From Leclercia adecarboxylata (GTDB lineage: Bacteria; Pseudomonadota; Gammaproteobacteria; Enterobacterales; Enterobacteriaceae), in the NCBI GenBank assembly GCA_901472455.1, contig LR590464.1, positions 3,286,001-3,350,000 of the forward strand: a DNA stretch of 64,000 bases, written 5' to 3'. A program made the position numbers and the translations under genes. Shown one piece after another: positions 20,052 to 29,703 of this stretch. The notes below the pieces were generated by a model that saw nothing but the letters and a program-made list of their open reading frames with translations, was not told the origin of the DNA and searched no databases. Positions within the stretch are counted from its first letter, which is position 1. The number at the start of each line of letters is the position of its first letter.

Positions 20052-21664
20052 TTTTCACCTCCGGTTTTGTACACTTCCCGCAGGAAGGTGGTCGCTGACG
20101 GGTGCGACTGGAAGTTTTTGACTTCGTTACGCACCACTACCGAATCGACCATCTGCGACAGCGGCAGCAGAGCCGGGATCAGCTGGTCATAACGCACCTG
20201 AATTTGCTGATAATCCGCCACTTGTTTCTGCGGATCGCGCTCCAGCAGGGCTTTGTCGATCATCTCGTTTAGCGGCTTGTCGTAGAAACTGGTACGCCAG
20301 CCCTGGAAGTTGGTCAGCCGGGCTTCGTCGCTGTTGTCCGGGTTATAGACCAGCGCGCGCAGGCTGGAGTGCGGATGCGGCTCCACGCCGCTGCCGCCGC
20401 GCCCGACCAGCATGTCAAACTTACGCTCGCGCATCGCACCGTAGATCTGGTTCCCGGTGCCGGTGATGATTTTGGCGTTAATGCCCGCCTGCATCAGAGT
20501 GGATTGCACCGCGATGGCGATATTGAGGAACGGCTGATCCGCCAGCACCCGCAAAGTGGTGTCGAAACCGTCCGGATAACCTGCTTCCGCCAGCAGTTTT
20601 TTGGCTCGCGGGATATCCAGCTTATAACCGGGATCCGGCAAGGTGGACGGCATACCCGCCTTGATTGGCCGTTGGTGCAGCACGCCGTAGCCCGGCATCA
20701 GCGCCTTGTTGATCCCCTGATAATCAATCAGGTAGCGCACCGCTTCGCGCACTTTCGGGTTGGCGAAATGCGCCTCCTTCATGCTCATCGCCACGTAGTA
20801 GACTGTGCCCTTCTGCACGGCTTCCACCGTCAGCTGCGGATCCTTACGCAGGGCGTTGATGTCTGCCACCGCCATGTTGCTGGCGATATCCAGATCGCCC
20901 TTCTCCACCATCAGGCGCAGCGTTTGCGACTCCTGGAAATGGCGCAACACGACGCGGTTCATCTTGGGCTCTTCACGCCAGTAGTTGGGGTTGCGCTGCA
21001 TGCGCAGCACGTCTTTTGCCTGCCAGGTCTCGAGCATAAACGGCCCGGAACCGGCTTCGTTGGTGGTCAGCCAGCGGTTGCCCCAATCGCTGTTCACCTC
21101 GTGGCTCAGCACCGTTTTGCGGTCCAGCACGCCGAGGTTGCCCAGCGCGCCGAGGGAGTAGATCACCAGCTGCGGATCGTTGGCCTTTGGCAGGGTGAGC
21201 TGCACGGTGTAGTCATCCAGGGCTTTAATCTGCTGGTCAATATTCTTTTTAGAGAAGCCGTAGGATTTCCACACTGACGCCTGGGCCAGGTTCAGGTGCA
21301 GCAGGCGGCGCATCGACCACACCACATCCTCGGCGGTGAGCGGATTGCCGGAGTGGAAGGTCACGTTGTCGCGCAGGTGGAAGGTCAGGGTTTTGCCGTC
21401 CGGCGAAATGTCCCAGGATTTCGCCAGCGCCGGTTTGACGTTGGTGAGGGTGTTGGGATCCAGTTCCACCAGTGAATCGTAAAGATTGACCACAATGCTG
21501 ACCACTTCGTTACCGGTCATCGCGGCCGGATCGAGGGTCAGCAGGTTGTTCATGTTCATGCCAATGATGAGCTGATCGGGCGGCGTTTTTGCGTACGCCG
21601 CCCCGCTCCCCATCATCAGCGAGAGCGCGAGTAAACACGCCCCGGTGAGGGAGTTTTTCTTCAT
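20048..21664 (-). CDS. ABC transporter periplasmic substrate-binding protein, SBP family 5
   Basis: Periplasmic receptor of the importer, 538 residues, intact. A clear Sec signal peptide ends near GSGAAYA|KTPP. The mature part is a family-5 (DppA/OppA) protein: LTFHLRDNVTFHSGNPLTAEDVVWS (a class signature, about residues 95-120), SGPFMLETW and the domain III region AKKLLAEAGYPDGF. No residue pattern identifies the ligand; family members bind peptides, haem, nickel chelates, opines or oligosaccharides. It follows the enolase-superfamily gene by 37 bases and is expected to be the most strongly expressed transporter gene. Its pairing with a sugar-acid-type enzyme hints at a hydroxy-acid or glycoconjugate ligand (inference). 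Confidence 0.92.
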   Translation of the reverse strand: MKKNSLTGACLLALSLMMGSGAAYAKTPPDQLIIGMNMNNLLTLDPAAMTGNEVVSIVVNLYDSLVELDPNTLTNVKPALAKSWDISPDGKTLTFHLRDNVTFHSGNPLTAEDVVWSMRRLLHLNLAQASVWKSYGFSKKNIDQQIKALDDYTVQLTLPKANDPQLVIYSLGALGNLGVLDRKTVLSHEVNSDWGNRWLTTNEAGSGPFMLETWQAKDVLRMQRNPNYWREEPKMNRVVLRHFQESQTLRLMVEKGDLDIASNMAVADINALRKDPQLTVEAVQKGTVYYVAMSMKEAHFANPKVREAVRYLIDYQGINKALMPGYGVLHQRPIKAGMPSTLPDPGYKLDIPRAKKLLAEAGYPDGFDTTLRVLADQPFLNIAIAVQSTLMQAGINAKIITGTGNQIYGAMRERKFDMLVGRGGSGVEPHPHSSLRALVYNPDNSDEARLTNFQGWRTSFYDKPLNEMIDKALLERDPQKQVADYQQIQVRYDQLIPALLPLSQMVDSVVVRNEVKNFQSHPSATTFLREVYKTGGEK

Positions 21665-21701
21665 CTGTGTATACCGTTTGTAGGGTAGAAGTTTTTATTT
21701 A

Positions 21702-22857
21702 TCAGTCGTGGCTGACGGTATTGGCTTCGATATACGCAAAATTAATGTCTTCGCCGAGTCCCGGGCGAGTTGGCAGGCTGACCATGCCCTCATCGTCCAT
21801 TGGGTCGATCAGGCTGTGCAGATACGCTGCCGGTTCATCATAATCAAGGAACGGATGCAGCAGGCCGCGCTCGTACCAGCGGCAGTTTTTGATCGCGCCA
21901 ATGACGGCCAGGCTTGCCGCGCCGTTGCCGTGGACTTCGCAGTCCATGCCGAACGATTCTGCGAGGTTGGCCACTTTCAGGGTTGGCGAGATACCACCGA
22001 CGCCATTGGCACCGGCACGCAGGATGTCGCAGGCCCCGGCTTTCACCCAGTCGGCGCGGCTGTGGTGTTTACCGCCCAGGCTTTCCGGCCCGATGATCGG
22101 AATGGAAAGATTTTCCGCCAGCCAGGCATACGAGGACATGCTCTCCTCTTCCATCGGCTCTTCAAACCATGCGAAGTTGAGTTTTTCCAGCTCTTTGCCG
22201 ATATAGAGTGCTTCAGCGCGGCTGTACCAGTGGTAGCCGTCGATCATCAGGTCGATATCCGGGCCGACCGCTTCACGCACCGCAGCACAGGCTTTGACAT
22301 CCATCTTTGGATTGGGGGCAAAGGAGACGGGCGGCATCCAGGTGTGCAGCTTGATCGCTTTGTAACCGCGGGCCACCAGTTTTTCGGCGAAGCTGGCGTA
22401 CTCTTCCGGCGTGGAGAGACCGCCGGGTAGGTCATCGCCACACATGGTGCTGCCGTAAGCCGGCACTTTATCGCGATAGCCACCGAGCAGCTTCCACACC
22501 GGCATATTGAGTTTACGGCCAATGAGATCCCACAGCGCCTGCTCAACAAACCCCCAGCGCGCGTTCGGTCAGTTGATGGGCGCTGCCGCGCTGCCAGTGT
22601 GCCAGCTCCTGCCAGATCTTCTCGCGATTAAACGCGTCCTGGCCGATCATCACTTTACGAAAGAAGGTATTGACCACAAAAGGGCGCACCACTTCCGGCG
22701 GTGCAAATGAATACCCTTTGGTGCCATCGTCTGCGGTAATGGTTAGCATCGCCATTTTTGCCAGGCTTTCTGGTCCCGGATGGGAATGCCCGGCAGTATC
22801 GGAAACCCGACGCGTGGGATACTGAAAGACGGTGACGTTTACAGATTCGATTTTCAT
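21702..22857 (-). CDS. Enolase-superfamily (mandelate racemase group) enzyme, likely acid-sugar dehydratase (one frameshift)
   Basis: Cytoplasmic Mg-dependent enzyme of the mandelate racemase/muconate lactonising family, about 385 residues after removing one extra G near 22550. The family features can be read: the N-terminal capping domain, then in the barrel a basic pair KLH (in KAIKLHTW) at the end of strand 2, metal ligands Asp in LMIDGYHW, Glu in WFEEPM and Glu in IGPESL, and a His in EVHGNG. This matches the acid-sugar dehydratase and racemase branch better than dipeptide epimerases, but I cannot name the substrate. It is the first gene of the ABC operon, so it probably acts on what the transporter brings in. 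A CRP-like site lies about 150 bases upstream. Confidence 0.85.
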
Positions 22858-23166
22858 TATGAGTCCTTAAAACAACGTAGGTTCAGTGCCTTTAGCAATT
22901 TGAAAAGCTGTTTCGAAACTAACTGTAAGCGCAAAATTCATCCACTGCCTTAGACAAATTCCGCTAAGCGCTGACCATTTATTGGGCATATGCACGGGGG
23001 GAAGTGACACTTTTCACAAAAGCGCAACGAAGTGTGAGCTGGATCGGAAGGGGTGTAAGCGCAGAGCAGGACGCATAAGACCGGTGACATCCCCGGGGGG
23101 ATCTGCGCTCACAGTTTGGTAGGTTATTCAGCGGTTTCCTGCCCTCAGGAACCGGTAATGTGCCTG
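22858..23166. other. Intergenic region between dalT end and the enolase-ABC operon
   Basis: 309 bases. It holds the promoter of the minus-strand enolase-ABC operon, including the CRP-like site at 23003-23018, and the 3' flank of dalT. No RNA gene or convincing small frame was seen. Confidence 0.5.
23003..23018 (-). promoter_or_regulatory. CRP-like site upstream of the enolase-ABC operon
   Basis: On the minus strand it reads TGTGA-AAAGTG-TCACT, nine of ten positions of the CRP consensus TGTGA-N6-TCACA. It lies about 145 bases before the gene start, which allows for a long leader. It suggests catabolite control of the operon. Confidence 0.65.
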
Positions 23167-24453
23167 TTAAGAGAGGTCCGCCACCCTGCTTTCAGCCGTG
23201 CGCTGCGAAGCAAATCCCGGCTGCTCAACGCGAATGAACGGACAGAGTACGAAGGCCAACAGATAGAGCAGCGTGTAGGCGATGACCACGCCAATAGTGC
23301 TGAAGTAGGGAAGCAGCACCACGGCGATCGCCGGAGCGAGGAAGTTCGACAGCCCGGCCGACAGGTTATAGACCGAAATCGCCGCCCCCTTGTGCTGCGG
23401 CTCCAGCGCCGGGAAGACCGCGGCCATAGGGACGAACGCCGCCACAAAAATGCCCAGCGCAATGGCCGGCACCAGCGCCATGGCAAAGTTATGGCCAAAG
23501 TGGAGCGGCATATAATAAAACGCCAGGCTTGATGCCGCCATGCCCAGACAGCCAAACCAGCGCACCACCTTCATCCAGCCCCATTTTCTCGGCCAGTACG
23601 CCCCAGAAAACGTTGGAAAAGATGGTGGTAAAGAAGAAGACCGCCCACACCTGCAGCCACTCGGAGGTGGTAAACCCCAGTTCGTCGACAAACATCATCG
23701 GCATGATCACCGGCAAAGCCAAACAGCGACAGGGTGTTAATAATGCGCACAATGCTGGAGAGCAGGATGCTGCGGTTGGTGTAAAGCAGAGTAGCGGCGC
23801 GCCCCAACTCGCTGAACTTTTCCCGGGTGGTAAGGTTTTGCATATGCCGGGGAGTCTTGATGTTACGCAGGGAGACCAGGGCGATAATGCCGCCAATGGG
23901 CGCAGAAAAGCAGCGACAGCCACAACGTACCCATTTCCCCGATATGCGGGATGGTGAAGCTGGGAATGTAGCTTCCGAAAACCCCGATGCCGATAGAGTA
24001 AACCGCCCAGAACCAGCCCAGCGCCCGCCGCTGGTGCTGTCGCTGCGCCACGTTATGGACGATGGCAACGATAAAGGCGTAGAGGAACAGCGGATAGGCC
24101 AGACCCGCGCAGGCCGTAGAACAGTAAAATCAGCGCGTAGTTGGTATGGCCCAGGCCAAAGACCATAAACAGCACGTGAAAAATACACCCACAGCACAAA
24201 GCCAATCAGCATGGTTTTTTGCGGGGTAATGATCTCTGCCACTACGCCCGAGACCCATGCCGACAGCGCGGCGGCCAGGCCATAGAGGGTGAAGGCCATC
24301 GAGGCCTGCGCCGGGGTAAACCCGAGCGATTTAATGTAGTGGGAAAGAAACGCCAGTTCAAAACCATCCCCGGTCATAAAGACGGCAATGGCGATATATC
24401 CCCAGACCAGGCTCAGCGGTAACCCCAGCCCATTGTTTCGTGTTTAACGACAT
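23167..24453 (-). CDS. dalT: DalT, D-arabinitol transporter, MFS (frameshifted)
   Basis: Twelve-helix major facilitator that imports D-arabinitol with protons; last gene of dalD-dalK-dalT. The repaired length of about 427 residues matches the Klebsiella protein (425). The start is ATG 24453 with AGAGG upstream. Landmarks: MTGDGFELAFLSHYIKSLGF at the end of TM1, FVDELGFTTSEWLQVW mid-protein, GAAISVYNLSAGLSNFLAP and PYFSTIGVVIAYT near the end. About six indels, near 24430, 24180, 24110, 23910, 23715 and 23578, break the frame. Most of the gene is nearly identical in DNA to rbtT at 32182, in opposite orientation, making a long inverted repeat. The assignment to arabinitol comes from linkage to dalK and dalD. 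Confidence 0.9.
23200..24400 (-). repeat. Left arm of the ~1.2 kb dalT/rbtT inverted repeat
   Basis: The dalT coding region matches rbtT (about 32235-33400) at the DNA level over most of its length when one is reverse-complemented; for example both contain GTGGCAGAGATCATTACCCC. The 8-9 kb between the arms carries both pentitol operons. Inverted repeats around these genes were reported long ago for E. coli C. Exact ends need an alignment. Confidence 0.8.
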
Positions 24454-24483
24454 ATTGACCTCTTTTGTAGGTACAGGGCGCCG

Positions 24484-24515
24484 CTCTGGCAGTATTTGCC
24501 AGAGGGCGTTTTTTA
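24484..24515 (-). other. Stem-loop between dalK and dalT
   Basis: In the dal message an A-rich stretch is followed by the stem CTCTGGC/GCCAGAG with a seven-base loop, extended by GCC/GGC. The next 25 bases lead into the dalT ribosome site. Read on the opposite strand, the stem is followed by GGCGTTTTTT, a good terminator. The same arrangement with a different stem precedes rbtT. Confidence 0.7.
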
Positions 24516-24521
24516 TTAAAA

Positions 24522-25989
24522 TTAATGAGTTCGATAGTTCAGGTCGTTTTGATAGAGGGCCCATGAATTGTTGATAGCGCTGCATCAGGGCGGCGTGTCG
24601 CTGCGGATCGCTGCGCCAGATTTTATGGACTTCCGGTTTTTCGCACACCGCGGCCAGCGATTTACCGGCGGCAAGGCATGCCAGTCGTGCGGCACCCAGC
24701 GCCCCGCCCGTCTCACCGCCTTTGTGGGTGATGACGGGCAGATCCAGAATATCCGCCAGCAGCTGGGCCCAGAACGGACTTCTGGCCCCGCCGCCCACCA
24801 GCGAACACTGCTCTGTCCGGGTGCCGCTCTCCTGCAGGACGCGCAGCCCGTCGGCGATGCCGAAGCTGACGCCCTCCAGCACGGCGTACCCCATGGTGGC
24901 CCGCTGGCTGGCATGGGTCAGCCCCCCAGAACATTCCCCGGGCGTCGGGGTCGTTGTGCGGGGTTCGTTCCCCGGACAGATAGGGCAGGAACAGCGGCGC
25001 AGCGGCTTTTTCAGCGTCCGAGAGTTGGGCTATTTCGTCAAGCAGGGTGGCCTCGGTGGTGCCGACCAGACGACAAAACCACTGCAGGCAACTGGCCGCA
25101 CTGAGCATGACGCTCATCTGATGCCACCGATTAGGCAGCACGTGGCAAAACGCATGCACGGCTGACTGCGGCGCAGGACGGTAGGCGTCTGTCACCACAA
25201 ACAGCACCCCCGAGGTGCCCAGCGAAATAAACGCATCACCCCGGCGACACCGCCCCCACACCGATGGCGCTGACGGCGTTATCACCCCCGCCCCCGGCCA
25301 CCATCACCGCGGAGTGCAAACCCCAGCGTTGCGCGAGGCCTGGCTCGAGAGTGGCCGACACTTCGCACCCTTCCACCAGGGAGGGCATGTTTTCGCGGGT
25401 TAAGCCGCATTTTTGCAGCAGCGCATCGGACCAGTCACGCTTACCGACGTCCAGCCAGAGGGTGCCCGCCGCATCAGACATATCGGAGATTTTTTTGCCG
25501 GTCATTTTGAAGCGCAGATAATCTTTCGGCAGCAGTACGCTGGCAATGCGCGCGAAGATCTGCGGCTCATGTCGACGCACCCACAGCAGTTTCGGGGCGG
25601 TAAACCCCGGCATCGCCAGATTGCCGGCCACCTGATGCAGCTCGGGGGCGAGCTCTTCCAGCTCGGCACACTCCTGCGCGCTGCGGGTGTCATTCCACAG
25701 GATAGCCGGGCGCAGGATTTCGCCCTTTTCATCCAGGAGGACCGCGCCATGCATCTGCCCGGAGAGGCCAATAGCCTTAATGGCCTGCCAGTGGTCCCCG
25801 CATTTCTCGCGCAGGGGTCGTCATCAGGTATTCCGTTGCCTCCCACCAGGACGCCGGGGATTGTTCCGACCAGTGGGGATGTGGCCGCTGAATAGTCAGC
25901 GGCGCGCTGTGGCTGGCGACGATGTCGTTATTTTCATCAATGACCAGCGCCTTCACTTCTGAGGTGCCCAGATCGATGCCAAGATACAT
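24522..25989 (-). CDS. dalK: DalK, D-xylulose kinase of arabinitol catabolism (frameshifted)
   Basis: FGGY-family kinase that phosphorylates D-xylulose, the product of DalD, to xylulose 5-phosphate for the pentose phosphate pathway. The repaired length is about 487 residues, as in Klebsiella DalK. It has the N-terminal phosphate loop LGIDLGTSEVKALV, the sugar-side MHGAVLLDEKGEILRPAILW, the catalytic-Asp region GGGGDNAVSAIGVG, the ATP-site ISLGTSGV and the C-terminal GGGARSPFWAQLLAD. Frame breaks occur near 25820, 25755, 25245, 24930 and 24545. The last repair recovers a normal ending at TAA 24522. Nine bases separate it from dalD upstream. Confidence 0.92.
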
Positions 25990-25998
25990 AGCGCCCCC

Positions 25999-27369
25999 TC
26001 AACCGATCAGTGTATTAACGGTGGCGATCTTCTCGCGCAGGAGCGCAACAAAATCCGCCCGCTCGCTCAGATCGCCAAACAGGGCTTTATCCCCGGCATA
26101 CACCGCAACGGGATCGGCCGCGTCAAACATGGCGTGCACCGCGGCCGCGTCCAGGATGCCGTCCTGGTACACATACGGCAGTTTGCCGAGATGCCACTGC
26201 TGCATAAAGACGAAGAACAGCGCCGGCAGCATGGCGGTGGCCTCAGGGCGGGCGCCGCGCTGATAACATTCCCGCAGGGTCGGGGCGATCATGGCCGGGA
26301 TCTTGGAGAACCCGTCGGCCGCCACGCGCTGGTTGGTATCCTGAATGTAGGGGTTGGTAAAGCGTTTAAGCACCACATCGCGATAGAGGGGTAAATCGAT
26401 GCCGTTATCGCCAAGGCTCGGGATGACATCCTTCCGTCACGTAGCGATCGGCTATCCGGTAGATGAAATCGGTCAGGGTGCTTTCATGGATATAGCGCTG
26501 GCCGATGAGCGTTCCCGCCCAGGCGATACAGCTGTGCGAGGCGTTAAGAATGCGGATCTTCGCCTCTTCATACGGAATGACCGACGCCACCAGCTCCACG
26601 CCGACGGTCCTCCAGCGCCGGACGCGCGTCGCGGAAGTTGTCCTCAATCACCCACTGGATGAAGGTTTCGCCCATCACCGGCGCGCGATCGTCAATGCCG
26701 GTTTGCGCTTTGATCCGCGCCGGAAGATCGGCTGCCGGGCGCGGCGTAATGCGGTCGACCATGGTATTCGGGCAGGTCGCGTTAACGTGCAGCCAGTCGA
26801 TCACCGTCTGACGGTGGGTGAGGTGTAAAAATTCAACAAGGCCATCGTGGAAACGCTCGCCGTTATGGCGGACGTTATCACAGTTCAGCAAAGTTAACGG
26901 CCCGGCGCCGTTGGCCATACGGGCTTCAAGAATGCGGGCGATCACGCCATAGATCGTATTGCTCGCTCCCTGCAGGTCGCCTGCCAAATCCGGATTTTTC
27001 ACGTCCAGCTTATGACTTGTGTTCAGATAGTACCCCCCTTCCGTCACGGTAAAGGCGATCACTTTCGTTTTGCGGCCTGGCGCCTTCGGCAATCAGCGGC
27101 TGTAGATCCGCCTGCCATGGAATCAGTTTTTGCAGCGAGGTGATCTCTTCATATTCGCGCTCGCCCGCCGGGCTGACGGTCTCCAGCACATAGCGCCCTT
27201 TCTGGGCTATCAGCGCCTGAACGACGTTCTCAGCATCATTGCGAATATTCCCCGCCGCGATATGCCAGCGGGTATCCCCTGCGGCAATCAGGCGATGTAG
27301 ATACCACGCCTGATGCGCACGGTGGAACGATCCTAATCCGATGTGAAGCCAGGTATTTTGCTCGTGCAT
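25999..27369 (-). CDS. dalD: DalD, D-arabinitol 4-dehydrogenase (frameshifted)
   Basis: NAD-dependent polyol dehydrogenase of the mannitol dehydrogenase family, oxidising D-arabinitol to D-xylulose. About 455 residues after repair, matching Klebsiella DalD closely by eye. The N-terminal dinucleotide region is [20 protein letters not shown]; the C-terminal domain carries the family's catalytic Lys in the stretch [20 protein letters not shown] and its conserved Asn and His. Indels near 27078, 26608 and 26430 break the frame. The ATG at 27369 starts [11 protein letters not shown]; a GGAGAG lies eight bases upstream. First gene of the dal operon, divergent from dalR. Confidence 0.94.
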
Positions 27370-27445
27370 TGTTCTGCTCTCCTGTGAGGTTATGTACGCA
27401 CTGTAGTTAATCATTTATGTAAAGTAAGAGCGTTAGATCACAAAA

Positions 27446-27495
27446 GAGCAAATGACCAAATAAATTACAAATGACCAAAAGCGAGCAAATCACTT
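27446..27495 (-). promoter_or_regulatory. Three direct repeats in the dalD/dalR control region (candidate DalR operators)
   Basis: CAAATGACCAAA at 27449, CAAATGACCAAAA at 27468 and CAAATCAC at 27486 recur every 18-19 bases; the first and third are preceded by GAG. Phased repeats near two helical turns suit a multimeric SorC-family regulator. TTAGATCACAA just upstream may be a weak CRP half-site. Confidence 0.55.
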
Positions 27496-27570
27496 GCCTC
27501 CTTACTGAGCTGCCGCCAGAATAACGGCTTATCGGCCAGGCATTTGGCCCCATTATCGAGGCAGGAAAGC

Positions 27571-28513
27571 GTGAGCAAAGAAGATGACATCAGGCTGGAT
27601 CAAAAGGTCAGAGCCGCATGGATGTACTACGTCACCGGGCTGAACCAGAGCGAAATTGCCAGTCAGCTTGGAACTTCAAGGCCAGTTGTGCAGCGTCTGA
27701 TTGCCGCCGCCAAAGAGGAAGGCATTGTCTCTATTGGGCTACACCATCCTGTCGCTCATTGCCTTAACTATGCCCAGCTGTTGCAGGAGAAGTACCAGCT
27801 AAGCGACTGCACCATCGTGCCCGTCTATACCAGCGAGAGCATGCTGGATGCGGTGACCTTTGGCTGTTATCAGCTGATGGCCCGCTACTTACAGGGCGAA
27901 ACGCCACGGGTGGTGGGGATTGGCTCCGGTCTGACGCTAAAAAAGACCATCAAACGGATTGATTTCGATAGCCCGAACAGCCGGTGCGTGGCGCTGATAA
28001 GCGCCATGAACGAGCACGGTCAGTGTAACTACTACGACGATGTGCCATTACTGCTGGCGAGTAAAATCCAGGGCAAATATTATCAGTGGCCCGCCCCTCG
28101 CTACGCGCAATCGTGCGAAGAGCATAAGCTGTGGTGCGGCACGCGACTTTTTCACAACGTCTCGACGGTGGCGCAGGAAGCCGACGTGATCTTTGTCGGC
28201 ATCGGCGCCCTGGGCGTACAAAGCCCGATCTTCAAAGACGGTTTTATCGATCGGGCGCAGCTCGATGAATTAACCGCCCACGGCGGGGTGGGTGAAATTC
28301 TTGGCCGCTTCATTGACGCTGAAGGCCAGGTCGTCCGAAACCCTGATAAACGGCCTGATCACCAGCTACGATATTCGGCAAAACCCTTGCCCACGCATTG
28401 CGGCGGCCTGTGGCGAAGACAAGCGTCCGGCAATACTGGCAGCCTTAAAAGGCAAATGGATCAACGGCCTGGTGACCGATGAACATACCGCCCGCTGGCT
28501 GTTAACCCGCTAG
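27571..28513 (+). CDS. dalR: DalR, regulator of the arabinitol operon (one frameshift)
   Basis: SorC-family sugar-responsive transcription factor controlling dalD-dalK-dalT. The N-terminal helix-turn-helix (LNQSEIASQLGTSRPVVQRL, about residues 25-45) is followed by a sugar-phosphate-isomerase-like effector domain (GIGSGLTLKKTI and FVGIGALGV). The start is taken at GTG 27571 (MSKEDDIRLDQK) because AGGAAA precedes it; the frame is open a further nine codons upstream. One extra C near 28335 splits the end; repaired length about 313 residues, ending TARWLLTR. The last four bases, CTAG, are shared with the end of rbtR on the opposite strand. Confidence 0.88.
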
Positions 28514-29546
28514 TCTTCCGCGACATTCATGCTGCCGACCAGTTTCCGGCGCGATCTCGATACGGCGTATCGAGGTATCGCCGGAGTCGACGATCTCAAA
28601 CACCTTATCGAGCATTGCCGGCACGTCCTGACGCACCATGTCGATATCGTGCCCAAGGAGAGAGACAAAGGGATCCCAGTCGAAACACCCCATCGGCGGC
28701 TGGCGCGAGCCCGTTTGGCCGCTCTGCGCCAGCCAGCGCACTACCCCCTCAAGGGAGATCGTTGAGTTGACGAACAGCCCCTGCAGCCGCACCTCCGGCG
28801 AGTGAAACACCGATTTTAACAACCCTTCTACCCGCGACGAGGAGTACCCGGTCACCAGCTGCTGCGCGTTGGGAACGGTTAAGCCTGCCTCGGTGTGGGC
28901 ATCAATAAACCCCCGCAGGCGTTCGGCTGTGTTGTTATCGGTCATACGCCCGCCGACAAAAGTCAGCGGGGCCAGCGAGCCAAAACGCTTCAGACTGGTG
29001 GCGAGGATCCTTTCGGTAAGCGCCTTCGCCCCCGCATAGTTGTCCGAGATGACCGACGGCGCCAGCGTGCCCGGCAGATCGAGATTGAGGGTGGGCACCC
29101 CCGCCTGATGGCACATTTCGGCAATTTTGTCAGGATGCGTCGCGCCCGTGGCGATCACCCAGTCCACCTGCCAGGAGAGCATGGCCCGGGCCGCTTCGAT
29201 CTCTAATTCAGGCTGGCGGCGGGTGCAGGTGATGATGGGCAGCAGGCCACGGGCACGGGCCATTTCTTCGAACCGCTCGGCGATGGAGCCAAAGTAACGG
29301 TTATCATATTTGGGCACAATCATCCCGATGACGTTCGACTTCTTGCTGCGCAACAGGCTGGCCTGACGGTTGATGGCATAGCCCTGCTCTTCAGCAATGC
29401 GCGTCACCTTTTCGGCAAGCTTTGCGCTGATGCGGCGTTTCTTCCAGTTGCCATTCAAAATCGCGCTCACCGCGCTGGCGGAAACGCCCGTTAATTCCGC
29501 CAGATTCGTAGATGGTCGTTTTCTTCGTTTTCTCAACGCGCGTCAC
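28510..29546 (-). CDS. rbtR: RbtR, LacI-family repressor of the ribitol operon (frameshifted)
   Basis: Represses rbtD-rbtK-rbtT in the absence of inducer. After removing an extra A near 29507 the N-terminus reads a standard LacI helix-turn-helix (IYDLAELTGVSASAVSAILNG). The hinge region RRISAKLAEKVTRIAEEQGY follows, then a periplasmic-binding-protein-like sensor domain beginning VIGMIVPKYDNRYFG. The start is GTG 29546 with GAGG seven bases upstream. A second extra base near 28545 alters the tail; repaired, it ends KLVGSMNVAED at TAG 28510, and the product is about 345 residues. It is divergent from rbtD and converges on dalR. Confidence 0.88.
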
Positions 29547-29586
29547 AAATTCGCCTCTTCATTTTGAATGTCACTTGCTGGCTAAC

Positions 29587-29628
29587 CGAGCAAATGCTAG
29601 ATCTGCTTCATCGATTGAGCAACTTGCT
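29587..29628. promoter_or_regulatory. Candidate RbtR operators in the rbtR/rbtD gap
   Basis: AGCAACTTGCT at 29618 is a perfect odd palindrome, and GAGCAAATGCT at 29588 is an imperfect copy 29 bases upstream. LacI-family repressors bind such short palindromes in pairs. ACTTGCT also occurs near 29571. The 157-base gap holds both divergent promoters. Confidence 0.45.
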
Positions 29629-29703
29629 TCACCTACCAGAAAAAATCCGAATTCAGTGAGAGCTGCGCTCATTAAAAATACTCATGTTAAAAAGGATTAT
29701 AAA

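Noticed and set aside
20369-21277. 302-residue plus-strand frame over the ABC binding-protein gene
   Set aside because: Antisense shadow of an intact SBP family 5 gene; low-complexity His/Arg/Gln-rich translation.
24484-24515. Operon-ending terminator between dalK and dalT
   Set aside because: The T run lies on the antisense strand only, and dalT has its own good ribosome site; it is more likely an internal stem-loop, reported as such.
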